A stretch of 64,000 bases of DNA from Serinus canaria. Lineage: Eukaryota > Chordata > Aves > Passeriformes > Fringillidae. The translations under genes and the position numbers were made by a program. The notes under the pieces are model-generated. The model was not told the DNA's origin. It did no database searches and was given only the letters and a program-made list of their open reading frames with translations. The stretch's first letter is position 1. The number at the start of each line of letters is the position of its first letter. Shown here one piece after another: positions 44,009-58,719 of this stretch. Location of the stretch: positions 10,582,164 through 10,646,163 of the forward strand of contig NC_066332.1 of assembly GCF_022539315.1 (NCBI RefSeq). The letters run 5' to 3'.

Positions 44009-47000
44009 GAAGCTGTCTTGGGGAACACACAAAGCAGTGACTCAAAAAGGCTGTAGTCACCCAACACAGGGACATTAGTAGTGTTGAAGAAACCATTTGC
44101 CCCAAACAGATCTCTTAGAAATTGGACATAGAGTATCAGTGTCCAGTGTAACCCACAGTGTGGATTAGTTCAGTGTTGGTGCAGGATTTAAGTGTAACTG
44201 GAAGGCAAGCCATTAAAATCCAGATGCAGAGTGGGAATCTCAGAGTTGGCTCCTAGAAGAGGTTGATCTCAGAGGCTGCTTCTGAATCTCCACCACTCTC
44301 TTGAGCGTATATAGAGGCTGAGCTGGAGCTTTCCATGATGTTTCTTCTCCTTTCCTCACCCAGAAAACATGTGACAGGGAACTGTTCCTTGCTTAAGGAC
44401 TTTAAATCTCTCAGCTTCCCAGTGCACCATCTGGTGCTGGTTGCAGTTGTAGTTGAATTAGTTATGATGGTGGGCACAAATCCATCTTAAACTGAAGATT
44501 TTCAGTACTAAAAAGATGACAGTTCTGGAGACTCATGACTGGGAGCAGAGCAGAGATCTGTGGTCAGGAGGCTAATCCCACAGGGCTGGAGTGAGTGTCA
44601 GTCAATAGAGGACATCTGGCCATGCACAGGCCCTGGAATACATCCAGGGAACAAGTGGACATTTCCCAAAGATAAGCTGGCAGAGGGGTGAGATTACAGG
44701 AGAAGGGAAACAGGCCCCTGTGATGCTTCCAGGCTGCAGCCAGGCTGAATTTGTGGTAGAGTGGTTCTGAACCATTAGAGGAATTTTTTTCTGTGCCTCC
44801 ATCAAGTGAAACTTTGGTGAGCATTTCCTATTGACGAAGGCTGTTCTGAACTGCATGTGAATTTATTATTTTAAAACAAAAACCTTCAGAATTGTCAAAG
44901 TAATACAGCACCAACTCAGTATGATCAAAGAGGGCTCTGTTGTATCAGACTGAATTTTGGACAAAAATTGACATGCCTTTTTATTTAATATATCTCAGTG
45001 GCTTTCCATGCAGTGAAACATGCCAAAAACATGCCTAAAAACCTAAAATGTTCACAAGCTTACCTAAAAGCTTTCTGTGGACTTTGCTCAAAAGTCGTAG
45101 TATAAAAACAAGCAAGTTTTAACCTAAACTGAGAAAAATAATAAGTAATTACAATGGGAAATGTGCAGTGTAGTTTGACCTTCAGGTCTATCATCTTCAG
45201 TATCATCAACAGTCTATGTTGCAGGGATTGCCAAGGGTCAGATAAGTGAAATTTTTGGTTATAAACAAAGCAGAAATATAAAATTAATCTCAATACAAAG
45301 GAATATATCACGCTTCAGTAATGCACATTCATATTTTGTTACCCTTTTGGTCTTCCCTCCATTCAAGGTCTCGCTCTTGGCTGCAGCAGGACAGGTGCAA
45401 AGTAGACAGAAGTGGTGTGGATGGTCATGGTGGTCTCTTTTTCTGTCTTTGAGTTCTGTGATTTATGACTTAGTTTTAATATCTGTTTATTTTTCCACTT
45501 ATTTCCCTGGCTGTAAAGAACAGGAAGCACTGCACAGCCTTTCATTTGCCCACAACACTTTCAGGCAGCATTAAGGAATTGTAATCACACCTCATGCTTC
45601 GGAGCTCTGGGCCTGCTGCCAGCATGGCTCAGGCAGGAGTTGGCCAAGAGTTGTCTTGGGACCTTTTCATCTTGTTTTTAGGAGCATCAAGGATTGGCCT
45701 TACTTCAGAACAAGGCACTTAAACATGTAGGTCAGTGTTCAAAGGCAGTAGAGAGAAGATTGGTTTGAACGTTCTTAGGTTGTATGGGTTACTCCTGTGC
45801 TGCCAGAATTCTGTGGAAGATTCTCTTCCCCCCTGCAGCCACCCCATTCAAATTATCTAAAATTTTGGGTGTGTATCCTCTTTCTGTGCATGTTGAGATC
45901 TGAATCATCTGCCTAAATCAACGGATGTATTCTCACCTCGTCATTTCCCCATCCCTGAAGGGTCTGGTTAAGGGCATTAGTGGCCCTTTGATCTCTCTTT
46001 TGTTCTCCATCTCAGTAATTTGGTCTCCAGTGATCAAATGGGTTAATCTAATGCTTATTACTGTGCTCAGCATCAGGGTAGTAGCAGAGATGTACTGGAT
46101 TGTCAAACACAGCAATCCTGACTGGGGAGTTGAATAAATTCCTCTGGCCATAAACTCTGTGAAACAAATCAAAAGCTTTTGACTGAATTTGGTTATGACT
46201 TGTTACTTCTCAATGTAAGTAAAGCAGTTTGGTGATTAAATGTGCTTTGTTTTGGTAAAAGGTATGTGAATTCTTGTTCAAAATTACATGAAAGGGTATA
46301 TTTCAATTTCCTACTTCCAAAGCTCCTCAGCAGCTGTGTTTCCACGGGGCGTGCGTTGGGCAGCACTGTTGGTGCCAAACTGTAGGAGGGACATGTCCAT
46401 TGCAGAAACTCAGGAGAATGACCCTAGGATTGAGTTGATCCAGATGTAAAAAATGAGCAGCACTCCAGTCCTGTTAGAGATGTGAAACAGTTCTCCTTAC
46501 AAAGGCCAACAAGCTGAAAAACAGAGCAGAGCAGGCACAGTGTCTAGAAAGGGTATGGGGTGATGGCCACATGGCAGAGCAGAAGAGACTAGTTCTAGGG
46601 AGTGAGTGGAGAACACTGGCTCTCTCATTAGATAAATTTTGTGCAGGATCCTCCACCAAAATGTTACTTTCGGATTGTTTAAATACAGGGAACATTTCTA
46701 AGGATATGAAAGTCAAATAAGAGAGTGAATTGTGATGGTTCTTGTAGCTCCCTGTGCATCAGTTTCAATCAGACGTTAAATCTTGCAAGTTGGTCTCTAT
46801 ACACAACCATCCAGTGTAGAGATACAGCTCCAGAAACCCAGCCTTGACTACTTTTTAGACTAGTAAGAGAGATTGCATTTGTGTTTGTGTTACTGCTCCA
46901 GTCCTGAGTCCTGTTCCTTGCAAAATGATCTGAATAACTTTTTATTTACTAAGACAGTTCTATTCTAAAATAAGTGGAACCTCCCCAAGATCCTGAAGAG

Positions 47001-50000
47001 AAAAGAGTTCCTCTTCTTCTGCTTGTGATGCTGTACCTCTGCTGTTCCTTTGTTCTCTAAGTGTCCTCTTGGATTGTACTCCTGCAGCCATGCTGTGGGT
47101 GCACATTGTCCCTGAGTGTCAGTGCTGGAGACTTGTCTCTAGAACATTTCCCTGGGGCCCCCAAAGTGCCACTGTCCTCCCCATAATCCTCTGTTTCAGC
47201 TGGCCTCATTCACATAACATGCCTCAGGCCATATAGTCCTACTCAAATATTTTTTTCCTCATCGACTCTCTCAAATGTCTTTTTTTAATCTTCTGTAATT
47301 TTCATCTTTCTTAGAATAATGGTTACTCTTGTTGCTTTTCTGTGTGTGTTGTTCTTGTTCGGTAGCAGCTCACAGAAGGGTTTAGGCAGTTGTCTGTCAG
47401 CATTTCCTTCCAGCACTTTGCTCTCCTCAGAGGGAAGACTGGGCTTTCCATTACCTCCTTAAGAGGACCTCTGACCTCTCTTTTGTCCCTCCAGGGGACC
47501 CAAAGCTGCTGTTTGTAAACTTTGCCCAACTTCTCCATGAGCGAAGCACATCAGATTTTAGTGATGGACGAACCCCACGTGCTTGTACAACACGCAGCCC
47601 TCATGTTAAAAAAGATCATCAAACAACTTGTGTTGGTTTTTGGTTGAGAAACCACCATTTCATCATTTCTGGCAGTTGCACCTGGTTGTGGCCTGAGTTG
47701 GTGGCAGCTCTTTTCTTTGTATTCCTTCTCTGGCTGCCTCTTTCGTGGTTGCTTTCTCCACGGAACAAACTGGGGAATGCTATGCTGGCATTGGCCTTTT
47801 CCAAATCCTCATTTAAAATCCTGCTCCTGAAAAGCCACTCTTGGACAGTGACAATCATGTACTTTATTCCTGATGAGATGTTAAGAGGCCAAAAATTGTC
47901 CACAGCTGTGTTTTAATTTAGAAAAGGGTGACATGAAATCAAGTAAGGTCATTCAAAAGAATCTGAGAGGGCAACTAGGAGTTACATCCTTTGCATCAAA
48001 GTGTTTGAGGACATTATAGTAACAATGAAGATAAAATGTACCTCTCAAGAAATACTTGAAAAATGAAAAAAGCCTATCAGGATTCCTAAACATAAGACTA
48101 AGAAAATATATAAAAGCATCCTGGAAAAGCAAGAAATTTGATAAAGTTAGAAAAAAGAGGAACAGCTTAAAAATATATGAAGACAGTGAAGAGAGGAGAA
48201 ATAACTTGAAAGTGGTAATGCTAGATTCTCTTCAGTCACAAGCAGAACACTCACCTGACAATTGGTAGGATCTATAAAAAATTAAAGTCTAAAAGCTGTG
48301 CTTAGGGCATCTAAAATCCTAGCAAAAAATGAATGCAATTCTCCTTGCATCTGTACTTTCATCTGTCTCAGGCTGAAATGTCTGGAGATGAGATGGTGAT
48401 GGAGATAGACATAATTACCACTATCAGTCGCTGGGATCAGGTGGTATTCACCCAGGGACTGGGGAGGATGAAATCATTGAACTATTAACTTCTCTCTGAA
48501 CTCTTGTTTAAAATCCCTGGAAGGTGGCTGATGGGATTCCAGTTTTTCTCTGAGCTCCAATCCCCAAAAGCTTGGAGCAGTGTGTTGTAAAATGATAAGC
48601 TGATAGAAGTTGTAACACAGAGTGCTACAAGTGGATGTGAAGGAGTCAACAGTTGGGCAGGTCTGGCTGAATTTCCCAAATGCAAAGGCTTTCAGGGAAA
48701 CTAAGATGTGGATTAAGAAGGAGGCTTCTGGATAAATAATTACTGGAAGGTAAGAAGCAGGTGGAAGGAATAAGGAGCCTGTGGCTACAGCTGTGTGTGC
48801 TGTAGCTGTGCTATCCCCAGTGTGGAGCACATGGAAATGGGAATGCTTGGTAATGTTCTAGAGCTTTCCAATGCATGATCTAATTAGAAATAATGAAGAC
48901 AAGGTTCATCTGTGAATCATTGTATGACCTTATGAGACCAAATACTTCAGGAGAGCATGGAGAATCAGTCATTTTTTACATTCAGGTGATGGGCTCTAAT
49001 TTGCCCATTGCCACAACTGTGTCTTGTGATTTTAACAGACTGGTCTGTGCAAGTGTCAGCTTGGTATGTGGTGGTTGTCATGAAGACAAAGGGAACATAA
49101 GCAATGAAAATGAGAGAATAAACCAGAGAATCTCTTTTGATCTCCCGTGGAAATCCCAGATACGTCCAGATGTTGAATCCTGTGTGAAGTTTTGTTCCCT
49201 ACAGCTCTAAAAAAGCAGTAGCTGTATTGGAAGATGTTAGGAGAAAAACATAAGGATAAAAGAAAGCATAAGATGTGTTTTAGCCAAAGAAAAACAAACT
49301 GGACTAACTCTCTTTTGGCTGGAAAAGAGGCAGCTGAAGGGTGATATGGAGAAGTTCCAGAGTCGTGAATAGGGATTGACTGTTAGTTTCTCTTCATATA
49401 AAAATAATGGGGCATCACATGAGGCTGCAAAGAGTCAGGTTCAAAGGGAAGTGCTCTTCACTCACTGTACAATTAACATGTACAATCCCTTGCTGCAGGA
49501 ACTGCTGTGGATGCTGAAAGTTTACAGAGGTTCGAAAACCACTGGAACTAATGAATGGGAGAAGGCTCCATCAATGGCTGTAAAATAACAGGTCCCAGCT
49601 TTGCCTCTGGGAGTCTATAAAATGTTGGAGGCTTGGAGAATGCCTGGGAAGCAAGAAAGCCCTACAAGCTTGTCTTGTTCTTACTTCTCCTCCAGAAATC
49701 CACTGCTGGCAACTATCAAGGCAAAGATGCTGGGCTGCATGGACCTGTGGTCCAGATCCACCCTTGCATTCTTCTCTCCTGCAGAAACCTTCCAGCCCAA
49801 GCCCCACTGCCCTCAACACCAGCCCTTCCAGCCCCCTTCTGCTCTTTTGGGCAAGTCTGGGAAAAACTGCCTAAGTACCTCCTCCATTCTCCATCACTGA
49901 GATGAAAGTCAGCTCTTTGTTCACATAGAAAGCACTTCAGGATTCCTTAGGTTAAATATTGAAAATCTCACAACATGGCTTTCAGTTTCATGGTGCTGTT

Positions 50001-50037
50001 AATCAGCATTTGTAGCCCTTGGCACTTTGGCCTTCAT

Positions 50038-50145
50038 ATCATGGAATCTTGGGTCAGAAGAACTTTAAATATCTTGTTCCAGCCCCTTGCCATGGACAGA
50101 GCCAGCTTCCACTAGACCACGTTGCTCCAAGTCCTATCCAGCTTT
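50038..50145 (-). mobile_element. CR1 LINE 3'-end fragment, inverted
   Basis: ATCATGGAATCTTGGGTCAG, CCTTGCCATGGACAGAGCC and TTGCTCCAAGTCCTATCCAG. Well diverged. Confidence 0.75.
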
Positions 50146-50497
50146 ACTGAACATAACATTTTTATTCTTTGTCACCCTCATCATTCATGATTCCCTAAGT
50201 ATGTTCCACTGATGGGGTAATAACTCTGTGAGTGTATCTTGAGCAACAAAACCTGGATCTTTGTACCTTCCAGAGGGTTTGAGTACAACACATGCTCTCA
50301 GCCATTATCTTCTCTTTCTAGGAGATGTACCTCAATAACAGTCAGATATTCCTGCATTTGAAATAAGAGTTTCTCTACTTGTTAGAAAATATATATTTTT
50401 TGAAGGTCTGTTGGCATATTCCCCTTTCCTTGCCTAGGGAATGAAACAAGGTAACCTGCAAATATCAGATACTGCATCACCGAGAAAACCAATTGTT

Positions 50498-50565
50498 GTG
50501 GAATCACAGAATCATTTAAGTTGGAAAATATCCTTAAAATCATCAATTGCAACCATAAACATTTA
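50498..50565 (-). mobile_element. CR1 LINE terminal scrap, inverted
   Basis: GGAATCACAGAATCATTTAA and TTGGAAAATATCCTTAAAAT match the reversed CR1 3' end; nothing further can be aligned by eye. Confidence 0.55.
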
Positions 50566-50871
50566 TCTTGAAACAAATAGGACTGAGACATCATACTACT
50601 GGGAAAAAAAACCCAGCCATAATCCTAATTAGCTGAATTACTCTACACTGCTAATTTAAGGAAGCCCCTAAATTTGCCCTGAGTGGCCATGAATACTTTG
50701 TGCATTTTAGAAAAATATATTTTATTTGGAGGTATCAGATAAATAAATCAGATAACTTGTTCTGGGACATAAATTCTTACACTGATTGGGAGGTCAAAAA
50801 TAAGCTTCAAGCCCTTGCCCGCCATACCATTTTAGACTGGATTTTGGGGCAAATTTATTCATTAAAGCATT

Positions 50872-51058
50872 AGTCGGGCACTGGCAGGGGCTGCTCAGGG
50901 CAGTGACGGTGTCCCTACCCCTGGAGGGTTTTAACAGCCCTGCAGAGGTGGCACTTGGGGACATGGGGCAGTGGTGGCCTTGACAGCGCTGGAAGAATGG
51001 TTGCACTTCATGATCCCAGAGGGCTTTCCCAAACTAAACACTTCTGTGTTTCTATGAC
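50872..51058 (+). mobile_element. CR1 LINE 3'-end fragment
   Basis: CGGGCACTGGCAGGGGCTGC, GGGTTTTAACAGCCCTGCAG, GGTGGCACTTGGGGACATGG, with tail TCTGTGTTTCTATGACTT. Related to 9500-9700. Confidence 0.85.
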
Positions 51059-54000
51059 TTGCATTTTTAGGTCTTGTTCAGCTAATGTCAAAGAAGGTAT
51101 TTCAAGATCCTGTAGTTTCTGTCTCAAGTCATGGAGCCAGGGAATGCAGTGTGCTTGATAGTGCCCAGCACTGGAAATTTTGGCTGTTCCCAGGGCAGAA
51201 AGATGTTTTAACTGACAGGCCACAAGTGGGAAATGTAGGATAATGTCCCAAAGGGCAGCTTGCAGAAACAGGGGGCTTTGCAAAATCCATTTCTTCAGGT
51301 GCCAACAATTCCTGGCCCCATTGCCTACAAGCCAGCCTGTTCCTTGGAATCCTGGTATCACGTTCTTGATTTTGCAGCCTGAAGGACTGATTGACATCTG
51401 TTCAATCCTTCTTCTCCAAAAGCCGAGTTCAAGATAAGGCACGTTGGTGATTCTGCGGGCTTTGGTCTGGCTGGGACAGGCTAAGGGAAAGTTAAAGCCA
51501 GAGGAACTGGGACATCTTGCCTGTTCTCCCAGCCTGACTCGAACAGAAGACAAGACATTTGCTCCAGTCCCTCTTCTGAATTCTCCCCTCCAGATTTTGG
51601 TGGTTATTAGAAGCAGCTTCTCTTTTCTTGACCTCTCATCCCTACTGTGTTTCAGTGGTCCTGGATGGTTCACTGGGCCTGGTGAGCTGTGATGTACAGA
51701 TCACACCAATGCAGACACCTGGGCAACTATTTCTGTCCATCTGAGGGATTTTCAATTTTAACTCCATGGTCCTAAAATTCTGTAGGAAGCTTTGGTAAAA
51801 GAGTGATGACTTCTACCCCAGCATGAGATCTTAAGCAGAATCTCACCATCCAGACACCACAGGGCTGTGGCAGCTTGTTTGTTATTGTAGCCATGTTCCT
51901 AAATGTGACTTCCCTGGCAGCACAAAGTTCTGCCAGAGGGTGAGAAGGACCCTCTGCTAAATTTTTGACATTCAGAATCTTTGGTTCCCCTTCCCAGATA
52001 AGTTTTCTTGTGTGTTTTCCCGAGGCCATTCCTAAATTTTGCTGGAGCCAGAAAATAGCCCTTCTTTTCCCCCCAGTGACCCCCAGACCTTCATGGACAG
52101 AGAACTTTGTTTCCTCAGATACTGATGTCAAGCAGAACATCCCCTTCTGTCTTGCCCAGGACCATACCCTGCAGGAGGCCTCTGTCCATTTGTATCATGA
52201 GCTGGGACATAAAGAGGTGCAGTGATATTGATAATTGCATAACATACAGTATCAGGAGATGTTGTGATACTGCCCAAGTGTTGTGCCTCCAGCCATCAGT
52301 AAATTCCATCAAAGGTCAAGTTGTTCAATGGCCTCTCCACAGGATGGCTTCATTCCTGATGTCTGCATGGCTGTGGAGTTTCATGAAACTCTACACCATT
52401 GCTGATGCTTTCAGGAATGCTACCCAGTTAGGCAGACTTTGGCTTGCAGGCTACTCTAAAATTGCTTGAAATGCCCCATCTGTGGAGAGAGAATTGGTGC
52501 ATGGAGTTGCCTCCTGAATGTGTGTGTGGATTGTCATTTAAAGGAGAAAAGGAGATAAAGGGATAGTAATTGAGTTGTTTGGAGATGTACAAATCCACAT
52601 GAACTACTGTCCCTGCTTCTACTGCAGTCTTGTTTTTGGGGTGAATTGTCAGCCCACAATGGGGAATCTGTCCCTGCTTCCCATTCTGAGCACATGGGAG
52701 TCTGCATCCCAAAGAACACTGCTTTATACTGGGAACATTTTCCTTCTTCTATGGCGGCACTGGGTCCCTTGTGCCATGACTTCTGAAGTGAGGGGGAAAA
52801 AAGGTGGAATGAAACTGGTGGTGGTTTTGGGTGGCCATAGTGCTTTAAGCAGACAAGATGAATGCAGGGAGTAAGGCTGATGTCTCCATGAAGACAAATT
52901 TCCTTGTGTTTGTTTAATTCTGTTGACCATGTTGAGAACTTCAAGAGATTTTTAAAGCTTCTAAACTCCAGCTAAGCATCTGTGCCAAGCATGGGCTTAA
53001 GGAGGTAGGCTGGAGAACTGCAGGTGTTTTGGGGGTATTCCTTTGCTTCCCTGAAAAATCCTGTGGGACCCAGGTGAAAGCTGCTAAATTTTAAGACCCT
53101 TGAGGATTTTTTTTTTTTTGGATGTGTGTATGTTAGCACATATTTGAAGGATGATTTTATATTGAATTATAGCTTGTCTGTGTCCTGGTGAGAGGTCACA
53201 TTGCCTGGAGAGGTCAGTGATGGTTTGGCTGCCTCGTGTGGCCATGCAAATCAGTCCACAGTTTGGGTGTTGTTATGGATTTCTTTTAATCCAGTCTGGC
53301 AATTCCTGTGATCTTCGATCTCCTCCATCTGAATTGTACGCAGAGGTTCACATCTGACCTTTTGAACATGATATCAGTCTGGCAGGGTATGTTAATTTGT
53401 TATTTCATCATGATACTGTCCTTTCATTGACCTTTGGTTATTTTCATAGTCGGTGTTTTCACGAGTACAAGTCCCTCATCCTCTGTATTTGAGCTCTTTG
53501 TTCTTGGATTATATTGGTGTCTGAGACTGTGTCTGGTCTCACTAAAATGTGCATTTCTCATGTGGAAGACATCAGAGCTGGTGGCAAGTCTTGTTTTTGA
53601 CATTATTTATGATGGTCCAGGACTTGGTGTTTGTTATCTGCAGTGAGACTGCCACTAAGAGCTAATCTAAGTTCCTCCATTTGATTGACTTTTCCAGTTA
53701 AATAGGTAGTTATTAAATGATTAAACTTAATTGATTAGAGTTGGGTAAAGAGGACAGAAAAATGTATGAGCATCTCAAGTGCATTTCTGATTTATTCTTC
53801 ACCTGTGGAAATTTCAGTGTGTAGAGTCTTGCCCACAGAAATGTTTGAAGCCTGACAAGTGTAGCTGAATTATTCATTAAGCAAATCTCTACCAAACTCT
53901 CTTCTCTCTTGCCAGTTGAGAAATGAAACATCTTGGGGTAAAAAATGAACTAAAACATAGTGTTTATCAAATGTTTCTGTAGAATTTTTCTCTTATGCAA

Positions 54001-55435
54001 AGCCCAGTTCAGTGATAACCCAGTGATCACTGGTGGAGGGGGAGAGCTCTGAGTTTCAAAGTAATTTCTTTTTCATCTTTAAATTTGGATATTCAGTTGT
54101 GTTTTGTTGGAATTCAGAGTAACTTCAGAAATGGAACTGTCTTTCAGATATGTTTGCTGGGAAAATATATCTGCCATGTCCACTCAGACTGTACCTGTAA
54201 GTTGATATCTTTTTGGTTTCTCTGAGCTGCAGTAGTTTATTTTGCTTTGTTTCCAACCATGTTTTGACAAGATAAGCATCTTTCCATATTTTCCCTTTAT
54301 TTCAGTAATTGCCTTTTCTAGTGACCCATTTCCTGTGCTCTTCTGTTCAGGTATCAAGACCTCTGTGCACAGCCCATGCACCCCAGTGGATAGAGCCTTC
54401 CCTTAATCATATTTTCATCTCAGGTAATTCATTAAAAGCTCCTCAGAGTAGCAAATGGAACCAAAAAAAGCACTTATTTCTCTCAACTCCCTCCCCGAAG
54501 ACACAACCCTTGTAAAAAGAGCTGCTGATCAGATGCCTGGAAATTTGACATCACTAGCCACTGAGGTGGGAATTGAGCTTCTTTCAGGTTTTCAAAGTTC
54601 TTTCACTGAAATCATTTAGCCCCCCCCAAAATTCCATGCAGTTATTTTCAACTCAGTGTTTGCCACTGTTCAGGCGTGCTGCAAAGCAATAAAGAAAAAG
54701 ACATGAGTTTGAGTATATGTAAGATTCAAACCATAAAGCAATTTGTAACAAAAACACAATAATTGAGGTTCTACATCAAAGAAATAAGGAAATAACTTTG
54801 TCTCTTGAAGCCAGACGTGATGTGTTCTCTTAAAAGGAGCTAACCAAGTGTTCAGGTCTATTCTGCATCCTCAGAGCTCACGTTTGTGATCTTGCTTGAT
54901 AGAAATCCTGGATAACTGATGCAATCTCCTCAGGCAGCAGGGGAATGGCTGCCTTGCAGGAACATGGGAATGCAATGTACTTTTACCTGCGATTGACTGG
55001 AAGTTCAGGCTCAAATGAGAAATCAAGGTTGTAAATTCAGATAACTGAACAAAAGTCAAGTTGATAATGTTTTTTCTCCTTCTTGCCTGGCAATATTGTT
55101 TTGGTCTTACTGGGACAGTGCTGGGTCAGTGTTTGTAACGGTGTGATCCTGCCTGGAGCCAAGCAGACACAGACTGTTGTGTTCATCTTCACACCTCGAG
55201 GTGTCCGGGGCCTCACGGCGACTGTGCTGTGTCTCTCAGGGAGCCTCCCCAGAGATATCCACAATAAACCCAGCATTGCTAAACTGCCTGATTGGTTTTT
55301 TACTTGACATCGAAGCCTGGAGCCAGTTTTAAAGGAAGTATGAAAACCCGAGCGAGGAGGTTAATTCTGTTATCAGCTCTGCTGCCTTTTTTTTTTCCTC
55401 AGCAATAATAAACCAACAGTAATCAACTGGGTTAT

Positions 55436-55818
55436 TTCAGCCAAGAGAAGAGAAGGCTCCAGTGTGACCTAATTGTGGCCTTCCAGCACCTGAAGGTAGC
55501 TGACAAGAAAGATGGAGAGAGACTATTTACAAAGACCTGGAGTGACAGGACATAGGGAATGGCTGCCCAGTGCCAGAGGGCAGGGCTGGATGGGGTATGG
55601 GGAAGAAATTGTTCCCTGACGGTGGTGAGGCCCTGGCAGAGAGTGTCCAGAGACGCTGTGGCTGTCCCTGGATCCCTGACAGCATCCAAGGCCAGGTTGG
55701 ACGGGGCTGGGAGCAGCCTGGGACAGTGGAAGCTGTCCCTGCCTGTGGCATGGGATTGGAACTGGAAGAGCTTTAAGATCCTTTCCAATCCAAACCATTC
55801 TGGGATTCTGTGATTCCA
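55436..55818 (+). mobile_element. CR1 LINE 3' fragment (about 380 bp)
   Basis: AGAGAAGAGAAGGCTCCAGT, GGAGAGAGACTATTTACAAA, GGAATGGCTGCCCAGTGCCA and CAGCATCCAAGGCCAGGTTG, with tail CATTCTGGGATTCTGTGATT. Parallel in structure to 43595-44008. Confidence 0.92.
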
Positions 55819-56887
55819 GTATATTAGATAGTGTTGAACCTCTCCCTGCAGTGCTCTGAGATCGCTGCTTCCATAAGTTGTTCTCTCTTCATCTCCTTAC
55901 GGTCAGGATTTTTGTACAGACAAGAGACCTGCTTTGCTGATTTTAAAATGACAGTTTTCTTACTTTTACTGGAGAACATGAAGCCAAAGGTGCCTTTAGA
56001 AGTAAGAAAAAGATTTACATAGAAGTGAATGGTGCTTCTTTCTTCAGGGAATCCAGTCCCTGCTGTTAGACTTAACCTCTCCAAAAGGTTGTTTTCTGTG
56101 CAGAGGAGTTTTATCTCTTTGGTGGAAAGTCCTTGGAAAGGACTGGGACTTCTTGGGTCAACTGCTTGAACACAGTGTGGGTGTCTGTCACAGGGCACAT
56201 GAACCATGCAAGGGCCCATGGTGTCTGGGGTTGTCTCTAAAGGGAGATGGGGCAAAGTAGCTCGGTAGGTGTGGGCTGCTGAGCACACATGGGCACAGTG
56301 AACATGGCAGTGCTGGGAGTCAGGAGAGGAAGCCCAGTAGGAGAAAAAGATCAAGGTGGGTCAATCGTCCCAAAATCCCAGCATCAGGAGCTTTGGGGTT
56401 ATCCAGGCTGGAAATGACAGACAGGATGCCTGAATTGTTATCTGGAATGGATCTTTCCCCATGGTTTATCTGGATCTCTTATATCTTCACATCATCTGTC
56501 AGCAGGGAGTGTCACTCTGAGCCTATGAGCAGAATTCTTCTTGTTTATTTTACAGCTTTTCCTTGGTTTGAGGTGACACCTTCCTCTTTGCATTATGAAG
56601 AATAGTGAATAATTAATCTGTATTTGCATCATTTCCAATGTTCACAACTTTACAAGGTACCATCCTCTTCTGGGTGGACCATCCTGGGCTCCTCTTACCC
56701 ACAAATTTTTGCTACCTGTCTATTTTTTCTACCTGTGACCTGTGCCCTTTTTCAGGTTTTCCCATGTTGAGATAGAGTCCCCATTACCAAATGGCCTGTT
56801 GGGTTGTAAGTGTGCCATGGACAGCATTTCCCAGTCTTTTTTTCCCATAAATTCCTAAGTTTATCTGCTTTATTGGGTAGGGCAGGA

Positions 56888-56892
56888 ATATA

Positions 56893-56924
<32 letters not shown>
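56888..56924. repeat. (TA)n microsatellite
   Basis: About 18 TA dinucleotides with one G interruption. Confidence 0.95.
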
Positions 56925-58389
56925 AGTAGATACAGTGCCCACCAAGAATGTGATGCTTTTAGAAAATGTTCTAGAATAATTCCAGGATCTCTCATCTCTC
57001 CTGAGTTTAATGAGCTATTTTAAATTCTATATCCTTGTCTTTACAGCTCAAATGATTGTTCCTAGGCACATCCCTTTGTCCTCACTGGTACTAAATTTCC
57101 CCTCTCCCAGCACAGAGCCATTTCAGCAGCAGGGACACACAGGGCTGATCCCAACTCCTTGCTGAAGAGGACTTGCTCTTCTTTTTCCCTATCTACTGCT
57201 TTCCCCTCTCCTACCTTCTGTGCCATAACTAATCCCTCACTTGGCTATGACCCCAGCCCTTGTGAGACCCTTTCCCAAACCTGTCCAACTCATTACAACT
57301 GCAGCAAATGCTCAATTTTGCTTGCTGGGTTCATTTTCTGATGTTTTCATGAGCTGAATGAGCTCATGGAGGAGTCAAGGATGGGGTGAGCAGTGGAGAA
57401 TGTGTGGCCAGGAGCATGGGAGGAGGTGGGAGCTGTTGGTATCGTGTTGCTCAATAAACCATCCAGTGGGTAGCCTGAGATCTTTCATGCAAGTCTTCCC
57501 AATCAGTCTGAGATTGGATAATTTGGATTTTGAGGTGTGGATAACTCAAAAAAACCCTATTTCATCTACAAATTTTGTCACCTCATTAATTTACTCTTTC
57601 CCAAGTAATTTATGACCATGCTGAAATGCTCTGCATGGGAACTTCATGGGGACTTCATCTGCATGGGGACTTCCTCTGTGGTGCTCTGTGATGCAAACAA
57701 TTAATGTAGTTCTTTTTGCAAATATTTTTTGAGTGCATCTTTCATTCCCTGAGTTATTTGTTTGCCACAGAGACTCACTAATAGACATCCTGCTTCTAAT
57801 GTGTTGAAAAAGACTTTATTGTTTGTATGGGAGCCCCTGGCATGTTTTTCTCTTTTGACCAGTCTCCTTAACTTGCCAGACAGTCTTTGCTGTTCTCATC
57901 CTTTGGAGTCAAGTTCCACTTTTCAAAAGTTTCCTTTTCTTTCTAGTCTTCTCCTTTCCTCTATTATTCACTGTTGGGGTTTTGGGCTCAATGGTTTAAA
58001 TTTACTCCAAGCCTCCAGCAGGAAATCTTTCAATGTTTTCTGTATAACCCCAAAACATTTTGCCTTTTAATTTGCTTTCTAAAATGTTTTTCCAACTACT
58101 TTTTTTCTTATTGTTAGAATTCTAGTGCTTGAGAATGTTTTATTTATTTATTTATTTTTCTTTCCTACGAATAGGGGGATTTGAATACATAATGGGCACT
58201 ATTAGAGAAATAATCTGTCTTCAACCAACTTCCCTGTGCACTATCCAGGACTGCACCTACTTTGGAGGTTGCTCCAAACTTTTCCATAATTAAGTTGATA
58301 AAGATACCAAAATCTGTCTTTTGATCAGATTTCAATACAACATTTGCCCTGCTGGTATGGAGATGATTGAAGTCACCCATTAATTATGA

Positions 58390-58552
58390 GCTGCCCAAGG
58401 AGGTCTGGAGTCCCCGTCCCTGGAGGTGCCCAAGGGAGGGCTGGATGTGGCACTCAGTGCTCTGGGCTGAGGACAGGGTGGTGATTGGGCACAGCTTGGA
58501 CTCAGTGGTCTTGAGGATCTTTTCCAACCCCAGTGATTCTGGGATTCTGTGG
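58390..58552 (+). mobile_element. CR1 LINE 3'-end fragment
   Basis: GCTGCCCAAGGAGGTCTGGA, CGTCCCTGGAGGTGCCCAAG and GGACTCAGTGGTCTTGAGGA, with tail GTGATTCTGGGATTCTGTGG. Confidence 0.9.
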
Positions 58553-58719
58553 TTAATACTGTGCCTTTCTACTTTTGTTACCTCCCTCACTTGCTTTTGC
58601 CTTTCCTGATTTCTGGGATCACCACAGAGAGATCATCAGTTGGTAGCTTTGGTATTTTTTTTCCATACTGGTGGGGAATTTCAATCTATGGGTTTTTGAA
58701 ACTGTTTCATGCAATTAAA

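Larger units (their letters stand above)
38580..58719 (+). other. RNF43: RNF43 first coding intron, left part
   Basis: Over 20 kb of intron up to the assembly gap. It contains six to seven CR1 fragments, short A/T microsatellites and otherwise unique sequence. I looked for the next RNF43 exon (expected to start near SHPLYLCNAS) on this strand and found none, consistent with the very long intron at this position in mammals. No other gene was recognised on either strand. Confidence 0.7.

Noticed and set aside
51008..51673. 221-codon minus-strand frame
   Set aside because: Starts in unique intron and ends in a CR1 fragment; no family resemblance or splice support.
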